56,524 bases of DNA, taken from a virus. Below the pieces are notes generated by a model that ran no database searches, was not told where the DNA came from, and saw only the letters and a list, made by a program, of their open reading frames with translations. Numbering within the stretch: the first letter of the stretch is position 1; each line of letters starts with the position of its first letter. Below, piece after piece: positions 30,994 through 36,806 of this stretch. A program made the position numbers and the translations under genes. Location: positions 1 to 56,524 of the IMG/VR virus record IMGVR_UViG_3300005613_002794; one strand, given 5' to 3'.

Positions 30994-31215
30994 CTAGGGC
31001 CTAGAATCCTTGTAAAAAGGCGTCAGGGAGTTAGTGTAAGCTCGGACGGGGGAACATTCTTCGTCGCAATCGTTACACCAGTAAAAATCGTTGGCATAAT
31101 TGTTTTCGATACCTTCCTCCCAACCGTTATCTTCGTTCATTTCCAGGAGAACAGAAAACTCCTGGAGAACGTTATCGCTACCGCATTGGCTACAAGTCCA
31201 GCTATCTTTTTTCAT
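30994..31215 (-). CDS. Small zinc-ribbon protein
   Basis: 73 residues. CSQCGSDN near residue 8 and CNDCDEEC near residue 47 form a four-cysteine zinc ribbon; the middle is acidic. The ATG overlaps the stop of the GP88-like gene (TGATG), so the two are one transcript from the 31884-31911 promoter. No specific family. Confidence 0.65.
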   Translation of the reverse strand: MKKDSWTCSQCGSDNVLQEFSVLLEMNEDNGWEEGIENNYANDFYWCNDCDEECSPVRAYTNSLTPFYKDSRP

Positions 31216-31877
31216 CAGTGAGAAAGGAATCGAACGGTTTTTTTAGCAGTCCAGCACAATCCACAATCGGCGCAGGACTTTGCTTTAGCAGTCTGTTCGG
31301 GACAATCGAAAGAAGAACCCTCGAAAGATTCTTCCGCAGCATAAAGCCAACCCGTAATGGTATCGGCTTCGAAGTTGCCAGAATGGCGAATAACACAACG
31401 CTCGGAAAAGCGGTTATTCAGGAGCCAGATAGCCTTGCCGATCTTAGTTTGATCCTGGCGAGCAGTATATCCGAAGATCGCAAGTTTAGGATATTCCAGC
31501 AACATCTCTTGCCAGAACTCGACATAATCGGTGGAGTAGAAGTCTCCGAGAACATGCAAACGAATAAGGATTCCGTCCTTATGTTTCGCCATTAGTTTGG
31601 CGATATCGTCGCGCAGCTTATCCTCTAAACCGTTCACGTTGTAACGGTGTGCGAAGGGCATATTGTTACCATAACAGTCTGCCCAATGGTGACAGCTAGT
31701 GGGGCAAGTTTCCCGTTCAGTAAGGGTAAGGGAGAAGATACGCTTTCCCTTGTGCCGACCTTTCGAGACTTTCCAACCGAGCTTCTTGTTGTTCGAGCCA
31801 GGCTTGAGAACGTGGAGAGTGTCCCAGACAGACTTGATGGACTTGAGGTAGCGCGTGGTCAGGAGAGTGTTAGTCAT
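31215..31877 (-). CDS. GP88-like protein
   Basis: 220 residues. GKRIFSLTLTERETCPTSCHHWADCYG, split as SLTLTERETCP and CHHWADCYG, and the later LIRLHVLGDFYSTDYVEFWQ match the GP88-type phage family, which has a conserved CP...C...CY block after a phenylalanine/leucine-rich strand. A second Cys cluster (CPEQTAKAKSCADCGLCW) at the end could bind a metal or Fe-S cluster, suggesting a radical-SAM-like or other metalloenzyme. Function is unproven. Leaderless promoter upstream. Confidence 0.65.
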   Translation of the reverse strand: MTNTLLTTRYLKSIKSVWDTLHVLKPGSNNKKLGWKVSKGRHKGKRIFSLTLTERETCPTSCHHWADCYGNNMPFAHRYNVNGLEDKLRDDIAKLMAKHKDGILIRLHVLGDFYSTDYVEFWQEMLLEYPKLAIFGYTARQDQTKIGKAIWLLNNRFSERCVIRHSGNFEADTITGWLYAAEESFEGSSFDCPEQTAKAKSCADCGLCWTAKKTVRFLSH

Positions 31878-31883
31878 GCGTGT

Positions 31884-31911
31884 ATTATACCCGACTTTGG
31901 GCCAATGTCAA
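31884..31911 (-). promoter_or_regulatory. Leaderless sigma-70 promoter
   Basis: TTGACA (31911-31906), 16-base spacer, TATAAT (31889-31884), ACACGC, ATG at 31877. Both hexamers are perfect. Confidence 0.85.
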
Positions 31912-31936
31912 GCCTGGGAAGAAGTTTTTTTTCGAT

Positions 31937-32002
31937 CCTAAGTCCTTATCCCCCAAGGGTTTACGACCGCTTCGCGGGCGGCCGCGCCTGCCAATATGGC
32001 AG
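31937..32002 (+). repeat. Hairpin-rich intergenic element, copy 2
   Basis: CCTAAGTCCTTATCCCCCAA, then GACCGCTTCGCGGGCGGC, then the palindrome-like CTGCCAATATGGCAG. The three parts can each fold into a hairpin. Confidence 0.75.
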
Positions 32003-32015
32003 TCAAGGAAAAAAA

Positions 32016-32098
32016 TGGTGGAGGCGCAGGGAATCGAACCCTGGTCTTAACTAGTTCCCGTGTAGGGTCTTAGCTAGTCGAACAACCATATCGCCCCC
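32016..32098 (-). ncRNA. tmRNA-like RNA without a tag reading frame
   Basis: On the minus strand GGGGGCG (32098-32092) pairs with CGCCUCC, followed by A and an encoded CCA (32018-32016). CAGGG-UUCGAUU-CCCUG is a T-arm. After the acceptor comes AUAUGGUUGUUCGAC, which matches the D-loop-like start of bacterial tmRNA (GGxxUUCGAC). There is no D-stem and no anticodon arm; instead ACUAG/CUAGU with an inner CCC/GGG forms one hairpin where tmRNA helix P2 starts. The whole RNA is 83 bases, with no space for pseudoknots or a tag ORF. Confidence 0.6.
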
Positions 32099-32105
32099 GA
32101 AGGGT

Positions 32106-32166
32106 GGCGGAGGGTAGCCCTTCTGCTGTGGCCCACTTACCTCCAGCATGAGACAGACCCTCCGCC
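32106..32166. repeat. Inverted repeat next to the tmRNA-like gene
   Basis: GGCGGAGGGT near 32106 and ACCCTCCGCC near 32157 form a 10-bp perfect stem with a loop of about 40 bases. It is immediately 5' of the tmRNA-like RNA on the minus strand and could be part of its precursor or end the gene upstream. Confidence 0.55.
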
Positions 32167-32172
32167 GATCAT

Positions 32173-32406
32173 TCACCGACCGCGACGGCCAAGGCCACCC
32201 TGGGTGGCGAGGTGAGCAGCAGAGGCACCGAGGCGCCGATCCCCGTCCATCGGGAGGAGACGCCGCAGAGATTTGTAAGCCTCAAGGCACTCCATCGCGT
32301 TGATGTTTGAGTTGGGATCATCGTAGAGGTCAGCGAAAAGCTCTCCAACTTGGACGGAGAGACCTTGAATCTTAGCCAACAGGGCGTCCTTGTTGAAATC
32401 TTTCAT
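32173..32406 (-). CDS. Small helical protein, leaderless array gene
   Basis: 77 residues from ATG 32406 (MKDFNKDALLAKIQGLSVQV); longer readings cross the promoter. Helical first half, Arg/Gly-rich end (GGLGRRGR). No family recognised. Confidence 0.6.
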   Translation of the reverse strand: MKDFNKDALLAKIQGLSVQVGELFADLYDDPNSNINAMECLEAYKSLRRLLPMDGDRRLGASAAHLATQGGLGRRGR

Positions 32407-32412
32407 GGGTGT

Positions 32413-32441
32413 ATTATACCGCAGGGAAGGGAGTTTGTCAA
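32413..32441 (-). promoter_or_regulatory. Leaderless sigma-70 promoter
   Basis: TTGACA (32441-32436), 17-base spacer, TATAAT (32418-32413), ACACCC, ATG at 32406: a full consensus. Confidence 0.87.
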
Positions 32442-32459
32442 GGGGAAAAGGGAAGAAAC

Positions 32460-32603
32460 CTAGTAGGCGTCGTCGCACCAATCGTCGCAATCGGGATCAT
32501 CTTGCCAATCCTCACAGCCTTCCTCCTCGATGGCATAGAAGCCTTCCTCGATCATGCGGTAGAAGCTGTCGGCTTGCTCGTAGTAATCGTTTTCGTTTTC
32601 CAT
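32460..32603 (-). CDS. Very acidic small protein, leaderless array gene
   Basis: 47 residues (MENENDYYEQADSFYRMIEE start), with 19 Asp/Glu and three Cys in the second half (CEDWQDDPDCDDWC). Such charge suggests a DNA-mimic or an inhibitor of a nucleic-acid-binding host protein; this is inference only. Confidence 0.6.
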   Translation of the reverse strand: MENENDYYEQADSFYRMIEEGFYAIEEEGCEDWQDDPDCDDWCDDAY

Positions 32604-32609
32604 GCGTGT

Positions 32610-32638
32610 ATTATACCAGAAGAAGGCTCGTTTGTCAA
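32610..32638 (-). promoter_or_regulatory. Leaderless sigma-70 promoter
   Basis: TTGACA (32638-32633), 17-base spacer, TATAAT (32615-32610), ACACGC, ATG at 32603. Confidence 0.87.
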
Positions 32639-32644
32639 GGGGAA

Positions 32645-32860
32645 TCAGAGAGAAAACGGAAGTTCGCAACCCTCGCGCTGCCAACGACTTGCAATGGCGC
32701 TCATGTGGTAGCTGGCAAGGGAATCGGGCATATCGAGCCCGTGGACGCGGTAGTCCGCACAGGCATCACGGTAGGGCATCCACAACAGCCCAAACCCATC
32801 GGCTTCAATGGCATCGAGGAGGCGAGAGAGCTTGCTGGGCAGGTGAGTCGTTTTCTTCAT
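32645..32860 (-). CDS. Small protein, leaderless array gene
   Basis: 71 residues from ATG 32860 (MKKTTHLPSKLSRLLDAIEA), alpha-helical with Trp/Tyr residues in the middle (GFGLLWMPYRDAC). No family recognised. Confidence 0.6.
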   Translation of the reverse strand: MKKTTHLPSKLSRLLDAIEADGFGLLWMPYRDACADYRVHGLDMPDSLASYHMSAIASRWQREGCELPFSL

Positions 32861-32866
32861 GTGTGT

Positions 32867-32895
32867 ATTATACCACACTCTTGGGGGATTGCAGG
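32867..32895 (-). promoter_or_regulatory. Leaderless promoter with weak -35
   Basis: TATAAT (32872-32867) six bases before ATG 32860; the -35 is only CTGCAA/CCTGCA-like. Confidence 0.65.
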
Positions 32896-32919
32896 CGTGT
32901 GGTGCGAAAAACTTTCTGC

Positions 32920-33002
32920 CCTAAGTCCTTGTCCCCCAAGGGTTTAGGACCGCTTCGCGGGCGGCGCGGATGCCCTAACCCTAGTATTGACAAGGGTTTA
33001 GG
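32920..33002 (+). repeat. Hairpin-rich intergenic element, copy 3
   Basis: CCTAAGTCCTTGTCCCCCAA core, GACCGCTTCGCGGGCGGC hairpin, and a tail CCTAACCCTAGTATTGACAA plus GGGTTTAGG shared only with copy 4. Confidence 0.8.
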
Positions 33003-33010
33003 TTCACCCA

Positions 33011-33053
33011 CTAAAAAATAGCACTCAACCGCTAAAAACTAGCGGTTGAGTGC
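33011..33053 (-). terminator. Rho-independent terminator (minus strand)
   Basis: A perfect 14-bp stem (33053-33040 with 33034-33021, loop of five) is followed on the minus strand by TATTTTTTAG. It ends transcription coming from the gene at 33283-33516. Confidence 0.85.
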
Positions 33054-33282
33054 ATCCGAGACGCCCCTTGCAAAGAGCTTCTCGGCCTGCCTCGGCCCTA
33101 GCCGCCTCAGCCAGTTTAATAAATCACGCACCGCTCTAGACTATCGCGCGCGACCCGATAGTGTTGCGGTGTGGAGGAGCTACCTCCGCGTGTCCCCCAA
33201 AGGGTGGGGCTTTCGCCTCGCTACCCTTCGGGACGCTCTGGGCCTAGTCACCTATTTAGCCTCGCCCAGTCGAGGATGGGAT
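33054..33282 (-). other. GC-rich non-coding stretch with several hairpins
   Basis: No credible frame. On the minus strand it can form CCC-GAA-GGG, GGC-GAAA-GCC (a GNRA tetraloop), a CCCTTTGGGGG hairpin, GGAG/CTCC and CTATCG/CGATAG stems, and it ends in the terminator at 33021-33053. It may be a structured RNA in the 3' region of the 33283-33516 transcript. Confidence 0.4.
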
Positions 33283-33516
33283 TCACGCCCCCATGTAGCG
33301 GTGGTTCAATCCGCTCTTGGTCACGAACTGGCGGGAGTTGGCATAGTGCCGATTCCACGCGTGCTTGCAAGCGTTCAGCGTTCCCGTGTAGGTGTTTCGC
33401 TGTTCTTGTAGGTCGAAGATGGTGTAGACCGCATTTGCGGCGTTGCCCTTACCGACTCGAATCATGACCGCATTCTGGTTCGAACGCACGATGTTAGTGA
33501 TGATGAAGTTGATCAT
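33283..33516 (-). CDS. Small basic protein with a normal leader
   Basis: 77 residues (MINFIITNIVRSNQNAVMIR start), mostly beta-strand, basic. Unlike its neighbours it has an AGGAG Shine-Dalgarno and a leader of about 40 bases from a consensus promoter, and a strong terminator follows. No family recognised. Confidence 0.65.
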   Translation of the reverse strand: MINFIITNIVRSNQNAVMIRVGKGNAANAVYTIFDLQEQRNTYTGTLNACKHAWNRHYANSRQFVTKSGLNHRYMGA

Positions 33517-33561
33517 TGTTTGATTTCTCCTATTGGAAATAAGGTTGGTGAACGAGCCCCC

Positions 33562-33590
33562 ATTATACCATGGGGACCGTGTGCTGTCAA
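33562..33590 (-). promoter_or_regulatory. Consensus promoter with a normal 5' leader
   Basis: TTGACA (33590-33585), 17-base spacer, TATAAT (33567-33562). The ATG is 45 bases further and has AGGAG before it, making this the exception in the array. The -35 overlaps the end of the next gene. Confidence 0.85.
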
Positions 33591-33961
33591 GCGTTGGCTT
33601 CGAAGTTCTTGACGATGTTGGCGATCTTGGCCTGGATGCGAGCGTCGATATCGCTCAGACGCTGCTCACCGCTGGAGAGGGTTTCCTCTGCCTCACTGAC
33701 TTCCATGTTGATCTTGTCGATCCAACGCTCATGCTTGGCGATGCGAGCCTGTCCCGACTGGGGACCGTTGCCAAGCACCTTCTTGGCCTCGCGGATCTGC
33801 TTCTGGATGATGGCCTTGTTCTCCAGCATGGTGGCAACGTCGGGGTTGCTGCTGGCGTCCTTCTTGGCTTGCTTGATGCGAAGACGCTCAAGCTTGGCCT
33901 CGGTTTCCGCGATGATCTCGGCAGGGGTGCGCTGGCCGCGCTTAGTGATGTTGTCTTTCAT
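33587..33961 (-). CDS. Coiled-coil protein, leaderless array gene
   Basis: 124 residues, almost entirely a charged helix: AETEAKLERLRIKQAKKDAS, IIQKQIREAKKVLG, EAEETLSSGEQRLSDIDARI. Start ATG 33961 at a leaderless promoter. Probably dimeric. No family recognised. Confidence 0.7.
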   Translation of the reverse strand: MKDNITKRGQRTPAEIIAETEAKLERLRIKQAKKDASSNPDVATMLENKAIIQKQIREAKKVLGNGPQSGQARIAKHERWIDKINMEVSEAEETLSSGEQRLSDIDARIQAKIANIVKNFEANA

Positions 33962-33967
33962 GGTCGT

Positions 33968-33996
33968 ATTATACCTCAGGTTAGGGGTTCAGTCAA
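33968..33996 (-). promoter_or_regulatory. Leaderless sigma-70 promoter
   Basis: TTGACT (33996-33991), 17-base spacer, TATAAT (33973-33968), six bases to ATG 33961. Confidence 0.82.
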
Positions 33997-34015
33997 CAAG
34001 AATCTGGAGAAAGTT

Positions 34016-34177
34016 TCAGATGTTGAGACCTTTGGAGCGAGCTTCCTCACGCCATGCGAGGTAGTCTTGGACCTCTTCGACAGTGTAACCATCTTCCCAG
34101 AACTCTTGGATCACCTCCGTATCCAGGTAGCCCAGGGTGGTGAAGAAGGCCTCTTGGTTCATATCGGTGTAGCTCAT
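34016..34177 (-). CDS. Small acidic protein, leaderless array gene
   Basis: 53 residues from ATG 34177 (MSYTDMNQEAFFTTLGYLDT), ending near 34016. Helical, acidic and aromatic-rich, with EFWEDGYTVEEVQDYLAWRE. It is under 60 residues but has a full leaderless promoter. No family recognised. Confidence 0.6.
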   Translation of the reverse strand: MSYTDMNQEAFFTTLGYLDTEVIQEFWEDGYTVEEVQDYLAWREEARSKGLNI

Positions 34178-34183
34178 GCGCGT

Positions 34184-34211
34184 ATTATATCACGGATCGA
34201 GGCCATTGCAA
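34184..34211 (-). promoter_or_regulatory. Leaderless sigma-70 promoter
   Basis: TTGCAA (34211-34206), 16-base spacer, TATAAT (34189-34184), six bases to ATG 34177. Confidence 0.78.
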
Positions 34212-34236
34212 GCCTGGGAAGAAGTTTTCTTTCGAT

Positions 34237-34319
34237 CCTAAGTCTTTATCCCCCAAGGGTTTAGGACCGCTTCGCGGGCGGCGCGGATGCCCTAACCCTA
34301 GTATTGACAAGGGTTTAGG
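34237..34319 (+). repeat. Hairpin-rich intergenic element, copy 4
   Basis: Nearly identical to copy 3 over about 83 bases. The preceding GCCTGGGAAGAAGTTTTCTT (34211-34230) is also nearly the same as the flank of copy 2, so the repeat unit extends further there. Confidence 0.8.
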
Positions 34320-34395
34320 ACCGTTTTCGGCAGTTTGCGTGCACACGAAATTTTGCGTGCGCACGGAATCTACCCGACTGCCGTTGAGCATGGGC

Positions 34396-34470
34396 CTACA
34401 TGTAGAGCCAAGCTATGCACGCACCGAAGAACAACACGTTGCACAGCACGCGGTAAGCACGACTCTTCAA
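34396..34470 (-). CDS. Possible 24-residue membrane peptide
   Basis: A TTG overlapping the stop of the previous gene (TTGA) reads 24 codons to TAG. RVLCNVLFFGACIAWLYM is a membrane-helix-like stretch with two Arg and a Lys before it. Start codon and size make it uncertain. Confidence 0.3.
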   Translation of the reverse strand: MKSRAYRVLCNVLFFGACIAWLYM

Positions 34471-34730
34471 TAGATCAGTCCGCCGCTGCTGTTCAACCTC
34501 GCGACGTATTCTTCACGCAAGGCGTTGTGCTTGCGCGTGAGCACGGGGATCTCCTCAGCAGGGACGAAGGCCCCCCAGAGCGTGTTGACACCGTTGTCCA
34601 GGATCTCAAGATGCACGAGTTCGTTGGATTGAGGACGAACGGCGAACCAGATGTCTTGGATGAGGATGTTGGTAGGGATGTCGTGGATGGATGACATGAT
34701 CAGCATTTGGCTAGGTTGTTGTGTTTCCAT
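34467..34730 (-). CDS. Small protein, leaderless array gene
   Basis: 87 residues from ATG 34730 (METQQPSQMLIMSSIHDIPT), beta-rich with a helical C-terminal part. The promoter and the first four codons are shared with the zinc-finger gene at 36886-37089. No family recognised. Confidence 0.62.
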   Translation of the reverse strand: METQQPSQMLIMSSIHDIPTNILIQDIWFAVRPQSNELVHLEILDNGVNTLWGAFVPAEEIPVLTRKHNALREEYVARLNSSGGLIY

Positions 34731-34737
34731 GTTGCTC

Positions 34738-34766
34738 ATTATACCACAAGGGACAGGGGTTGTCAA
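34738..34766 (-). promoter_or_regulatory. Leaderless promoter, GAGCAAC type
   Basis: TTGACA (34766-34761), 17-base spacer, TATAAT (34743-34738), GAGCAAC, ATG at 34730. The seven-base gap GAGCAAC recurs before genes at 37089 and 37460. Confidence 0.85.
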
Positions 34767-34769
34767 GGA

Positions 34770-34976
34770 CTAATCCGTGCAAACTTCAACGTACCAGCCG
34801 TCCAGCGCGGGCCAGGAATCGCGGATGCCAAGCCAAGCGCCGATTTCCTTGCGGACGAACTCGTACATCTCCTTTTTGGTGGAACCCTCTGGAACTACGA
34901 CAAAGTAGGTATCGTAGTAACGGCCAGATTGGATCTTTTCGAACGAAGAGACGTTCAGCTCTTTGCTTTCTTTCAT
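34770..34976 (-). CDS. Small protein, paralogue of 36565-36747
   Basis: 68 residues. From residue 11 it matches the protein at 36565-36747 (FEKIQSGRYYDTYxVV, GWYVEVCTD). Its first nine codons (MKESKELNV) and promoter are instead identical to those of the beta-solenoid gene at 35320-35919. It is thus a chimera of a promoter/N-terminus unit and a separate body. No function known. Confidence 0.65.
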   Translation of the reverse strand: MKESKELNVSSFEKIQSGRYYDTYFVVVPEGSTKKEMYEFVRKEIGAWLGIRDSWPALDGWYVEVCTD

Positions 34977-34982
34977 GGGTAC

Positions 34983-35010
34983 ATTATACCACATCCTGGG
35001 CAAATGTCAA
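34983..35010 (-). promoter_or_regulatory. Leaderless sigma-70 promoter
   Basis: TTGACA (35010-35005), 16-base spacer, TATAAT (34988-34983), six bases (GTACCC) to ATG 34976. Confidence 0.85.
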
Positions 35011-35035
35011 GGGGTCAGGTGGATCTTTTTGTCGT

Positions 35036-35100
35036 CCTAAGTCCTTGTCCCCCAAGGGGTTAGGACCGCTTCGCGGGCGGCTGGCCTGCCATTATGGCAG
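35036..35100 (+). repeat. Hairpin-rich intergenic element, copy 5
   Basis: CCTAAGTCCTTGTCCCCCAA, GGTTAGG, the GACCGCTTCGCGGGCGGC hairpin and CTGCCATTATGGCAG. Its last part holds the stop codon of the gene at 35092-35247. Confidence 0.8.
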
Positions 35101-35247
35101 ATTGTGTGCTTGGTCCTCGATAGCTTCAATGAGGGCACGGTAGTCCATAGGACCGAGGGGAGTAGTTCCTGGGGCTGTGCTCTCAGCGACCCACTGGCCG
35201 ACTTCGATGCAACGGATTTCCCAGAAATTCATATTGCTATCGTACAT
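35092..35247 (-). CDS. Small acidic protein, array gene
   Basis: 51 residues from ATG 35247 (MYDSNMNFWEIRCIEVGQWV), acidic and rich in Ala/Glu at the end. The promoter is weaker, with TATAAC at 35260-35255 seven bases upstream and no clear -35. The stop lies in repeat copy 5. No family recognised. Confidence 0.5.
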   Translation of the reverse strand: MYDSNMNFWEIRCIEVGQWVAESTAPGTTPLGPMDYRALIEAIEDQAHNLP

Positions 35248-35319
35248 GCTTTGTGTTATACCACGGGGGTAGCAGTATGCTGATCGGTGTCAAGAAGAGC
35301 GTTCAAGCCTTTTTATTTG

Positions 35320-35919
35320 TTAGTTGCCAGAAACCCAAGCTTTACCAAAAACTAGAGCATTATCACAAACCCGAGCTTTACCAAAAACTAGAGCATTACC
35401 ATGAACCGAAGCATTATCAAAAACTAGAGCTTCACCGTAAACCCTAACTTCATCATAGGCCCAAGCTTTACCAAAAACCTGAGCTTTACCATAAACCCGA
35501 GCTTTACCATAAACCCGAGCATTACCATAAACCCGAGCTTCATCATAAACCCGAGCTTCATCATAAACCCTAGCTTCATCATAAACCCTAGCTTCACCAA
35601 AAACCTGAGCTTTACCGTAAACCCGAGCATTACCAAAAACCCTAGCTTTACCATAAATCCAAGTTTCACCAAAAACCTGAGCTTTACCGTAAACCGAAGC
35701 ATTACCCCAAACCCGAGCATTACCAAAAACCTGAGCTTTACCGTAAACCCGAGCATAACCAAGAACTAAAGCTTCCCCGAAAACCCTAGCATTGGGACCA
35801 ATATAAGCAGTAGGTTCTACGATAGCTGTATCAGCTACCCAACCACCAATTGATCCATCAGGATTAATATGACGCTTCGCAGCCAGAAGGGGAACGTTCA
35901 GCTCTTTGCTTTCTTTCAT
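35320..35919 (-). CDS. YdcK-like beta-solenoid protein 3
   Basis: 199 residues from ATG 35919. MKESKELNV is followed by HINPDGSIGGWVADTAIVEP (the header shared with the two plus-strand copies), then about 25 hexapeptide repeats of type NARVYGKAQVFG. Five near-identical units around 35530-35600 (EARVYD) show recent expansion. It is expressed from a leaderless promoter, unlike the two plus-strand paralogues. Confidence 0.75.
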   Translation of the reverse strand: MKESKELNVPLLAAKRHINPDGSIGGWVADTAIVEPTAYIGPNARVFGEALVLGYARVYGKAQVFGNARVWGNASVYGKAQVFGETWIYGKARVFGNARVYGKAQVFGEARVYDEARVYDEARVYDEARVYGNARVYGKARVYGKAQVFGKAWAYDEVRVYGEALVFDNASVHGNALVFGKARVCDNALVFGKAWVSGN

Positions 35920-35925
35920 GGGTGT

Positions 35926-35953
35926 ATTATACCACACTTCGGGGCGATTACAA
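35926..35953 (-). promoter_or_regulatory. Leaderless sigma-70 promoter
   Basis: TTGTAA (35953-35948), 16-base spacer, TATAAT (35931-35926), ACACCC, ATG at 35919. Confidence 0.78.
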
Positions 35954-35978
35954 GTCTGGAGGTGGATCTTTTTGCACT

Positions 35979-36044
35979 CCTAACCTGTTATGCCCCAAGG
36001 GGTTACGACCGCTTCGCGGGCGGCCCCGCCTGCCATAATGGCAG
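35979..36044 (+). repeat. Hairpin-rich intergenic element, copy 6
   Basis: CCTAACCTGTTATGCCCCAA variant of the core, GACCGCTTCGCGGGCGGC and CTGCCATAATGGCAG. Confidence 0.78.
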
Positions 36045-36066
36045 TCAAGGAAAAAAGATGATAGAT

Positions 36067-36090
36067 ATTCGCTATTCGCGAATAGCGAAT
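36067..36090. repeat. Perfect 24-bp palindrome
   Basis: Two 12-base arms (ATTCGCTATTCG and its complement) meet without a spacer. It lies between repeat copy 6 and the end of the gene at 36128-36310. It could be an operator for a dimeric repressor or a cruciform/hairpin site. Confidence 0.8.
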
Positions 36091-36127
36091 GGGGCAAGCC
36101 GTCAGGCTCCACAGGTGCGGCGGCTAA

Positions 36128-36310
36128 CTAAATCAGGTTCTTAAGGTTTTGCTTTTGGATGCGGCGAAACTTACGGCGTTCTTTCGCGTTGGACTTTCTC
36201 GGATGAGTCCCCCACCCGTTGCAGCACACACAACTTTTTCCGCCATACCCGTGATAGCTACGACGAATCAGTTTTTCTTCTTTTGCGTTGTTTGCAATCT
36301 CGATGTTCAT
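36128..36310 (-). CDS. Small basic Cys-containing protein
   Basis: 60 residues (MNIEIANNAKEEKLIRRSYH start). GGKSCVCCNGWGTHPRKSNA holds a CxCC cluster and the end is Arg/Lys-rich. It starts 21 bases after the gene at 36332-36526 and probably shares its transcript; no strong Shine-Dalgarno. Nucleic-acid binding is possible. No family recognised. Confidence 0.5.
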   Translation of the reverse strand: MNIEIANNAKEEKLIRRSYHGYGGKSCVCCNGWGTHPRKSNAKERRKFRRIQKQNLKNLI

Positions 36311-36331
36311 ACTAGTATTTAGGGAACTTTA

Positions 36332-36526
36332 TTATCGAAGAAGATCAGGGGAAACGGGTTGATTTTGAATCAAAGCAAAAGCCACTTCACGAATTTGCAT
36401 TCTCAATTCCTCCGTAGGGGAAAAAGAATCCTCGTCGTCAACCACAACAAAGCGCTTTTCTCGGTCGATGATATCCAAAAGAGTGTTTGCGATGTCGATT
36501 CGACGGCGATCTTCGGAAGTTTCCAT
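36332..36526 (-). CDS. Small acidic helical protein, leaderless array gene
   Basis: 64 residues from ATG 36526 (METSEDRRRIDIANTLLDII), helical with an acidic middle (VVDDEDSFSPTEE). Longer readings cross the promoter. No family recognised. Confidence 0.62.
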   Translation of the reverse strand: METSEDRRRIDIANTLLDIIDREKRFVVVDDEDSFSPTEELRMQIREVAFALIQNQPVSPDLLR

Positions 36527-36532
36527 GTGTGC

Positions 36533-36561
36533 ATTATACCTCAGTAAGTGGGGGTTGTCAA
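36533..36561 (-). promoter_or_regulatory. Leaderless sigma-70 promoter
   Basis: TTGACA (36561-36556), 17-base spacer, TATAAT (36538-36533), six bases to ATG 36526. Confidence 0.86.
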
Positions 36562-36564
36562 GGA

Positions 36565-36747
36565 CTAATCCGTGCAAACTTCAACGTACCAACCCTTGTC
36601 CTTGTAGGGCCAGGATTGGCGGATGCCGAGACCAGCGCCAATTTCCCTGCGGACGTACTCGTGGATCTCCTCTCGGGTGGAACCCTCAGGTGCCACGACA
36701 AGGTAGGTATCGTAGTAACGGCCAGATTGGATCTTTTCGAACTTCAT
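36565..36747 (-). CDS. Small protein, paralogue of 34770-34976
   Basis: 60 residues from ATG 36747 (MKFEKIQSGRYYDTYLVVAP). It keeps only the shared body, without the MKESKELNV head of its paralogue. Both end GWYVEVCTD. An alpha/beta fold with REEIHEYVRREIG helix. No family recognised. Confidence 0.65.
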   Translation of the reverse strand: MKFEKIQSGRYYDTYLVVAPEGSTREEIHEYVRREIGAGLGIRQSWPYKDKGWYVEVCTD

Positions 36748-36753
36748 GGGTAC

Positions 36754-36781
36754 ATTATACCACATCCTGGGCAAATGTCAA
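36754..36781 (-). promoter_or_regulatory. Leaderless sigma-70 promoter
   Basis: TTGACA (36781-36776), 16-base spacer, TATAAT (36759-36754), GTACCC, ATG at 36747. Almost identical to the promoter at 34983-35010. Confidence 0.86.
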
Positions 36782-36806
36782 GGGGTCAGGTGGATTTTTT
36801 TATCGT

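Noticed and set aside
31218-32054. Plus-strand frames opposite the GP88-like gene
   Set aside because: They lie antisense to a gene with a consensus promoter and show no Shine-Dalgarno or family motif.
32106-32166. A second tRNA beside the tmRNA-like RNA
   Set aside because: The 10-bp stem resembles an acceptor but no T-loop or anticodon arm can be found inside.
32390-33021. Several overlapping plus-strand frames of 100-185 codons
   Set aside because: GC-rich antisense shadows of small minus-strand genes; composition and starts are unconvincing.
33020-33054. Attachment site or IS end
   Set aside because: The perfect inverted repeat is explained by a terminator because a T-run follows on the minus strand; no integrase or transposase is present.
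34185-34391. Minus-strand 68-codon frame
   Set aside because: It reads through hairpin element copy 4 and the promoter of the gene at 34016-34177.
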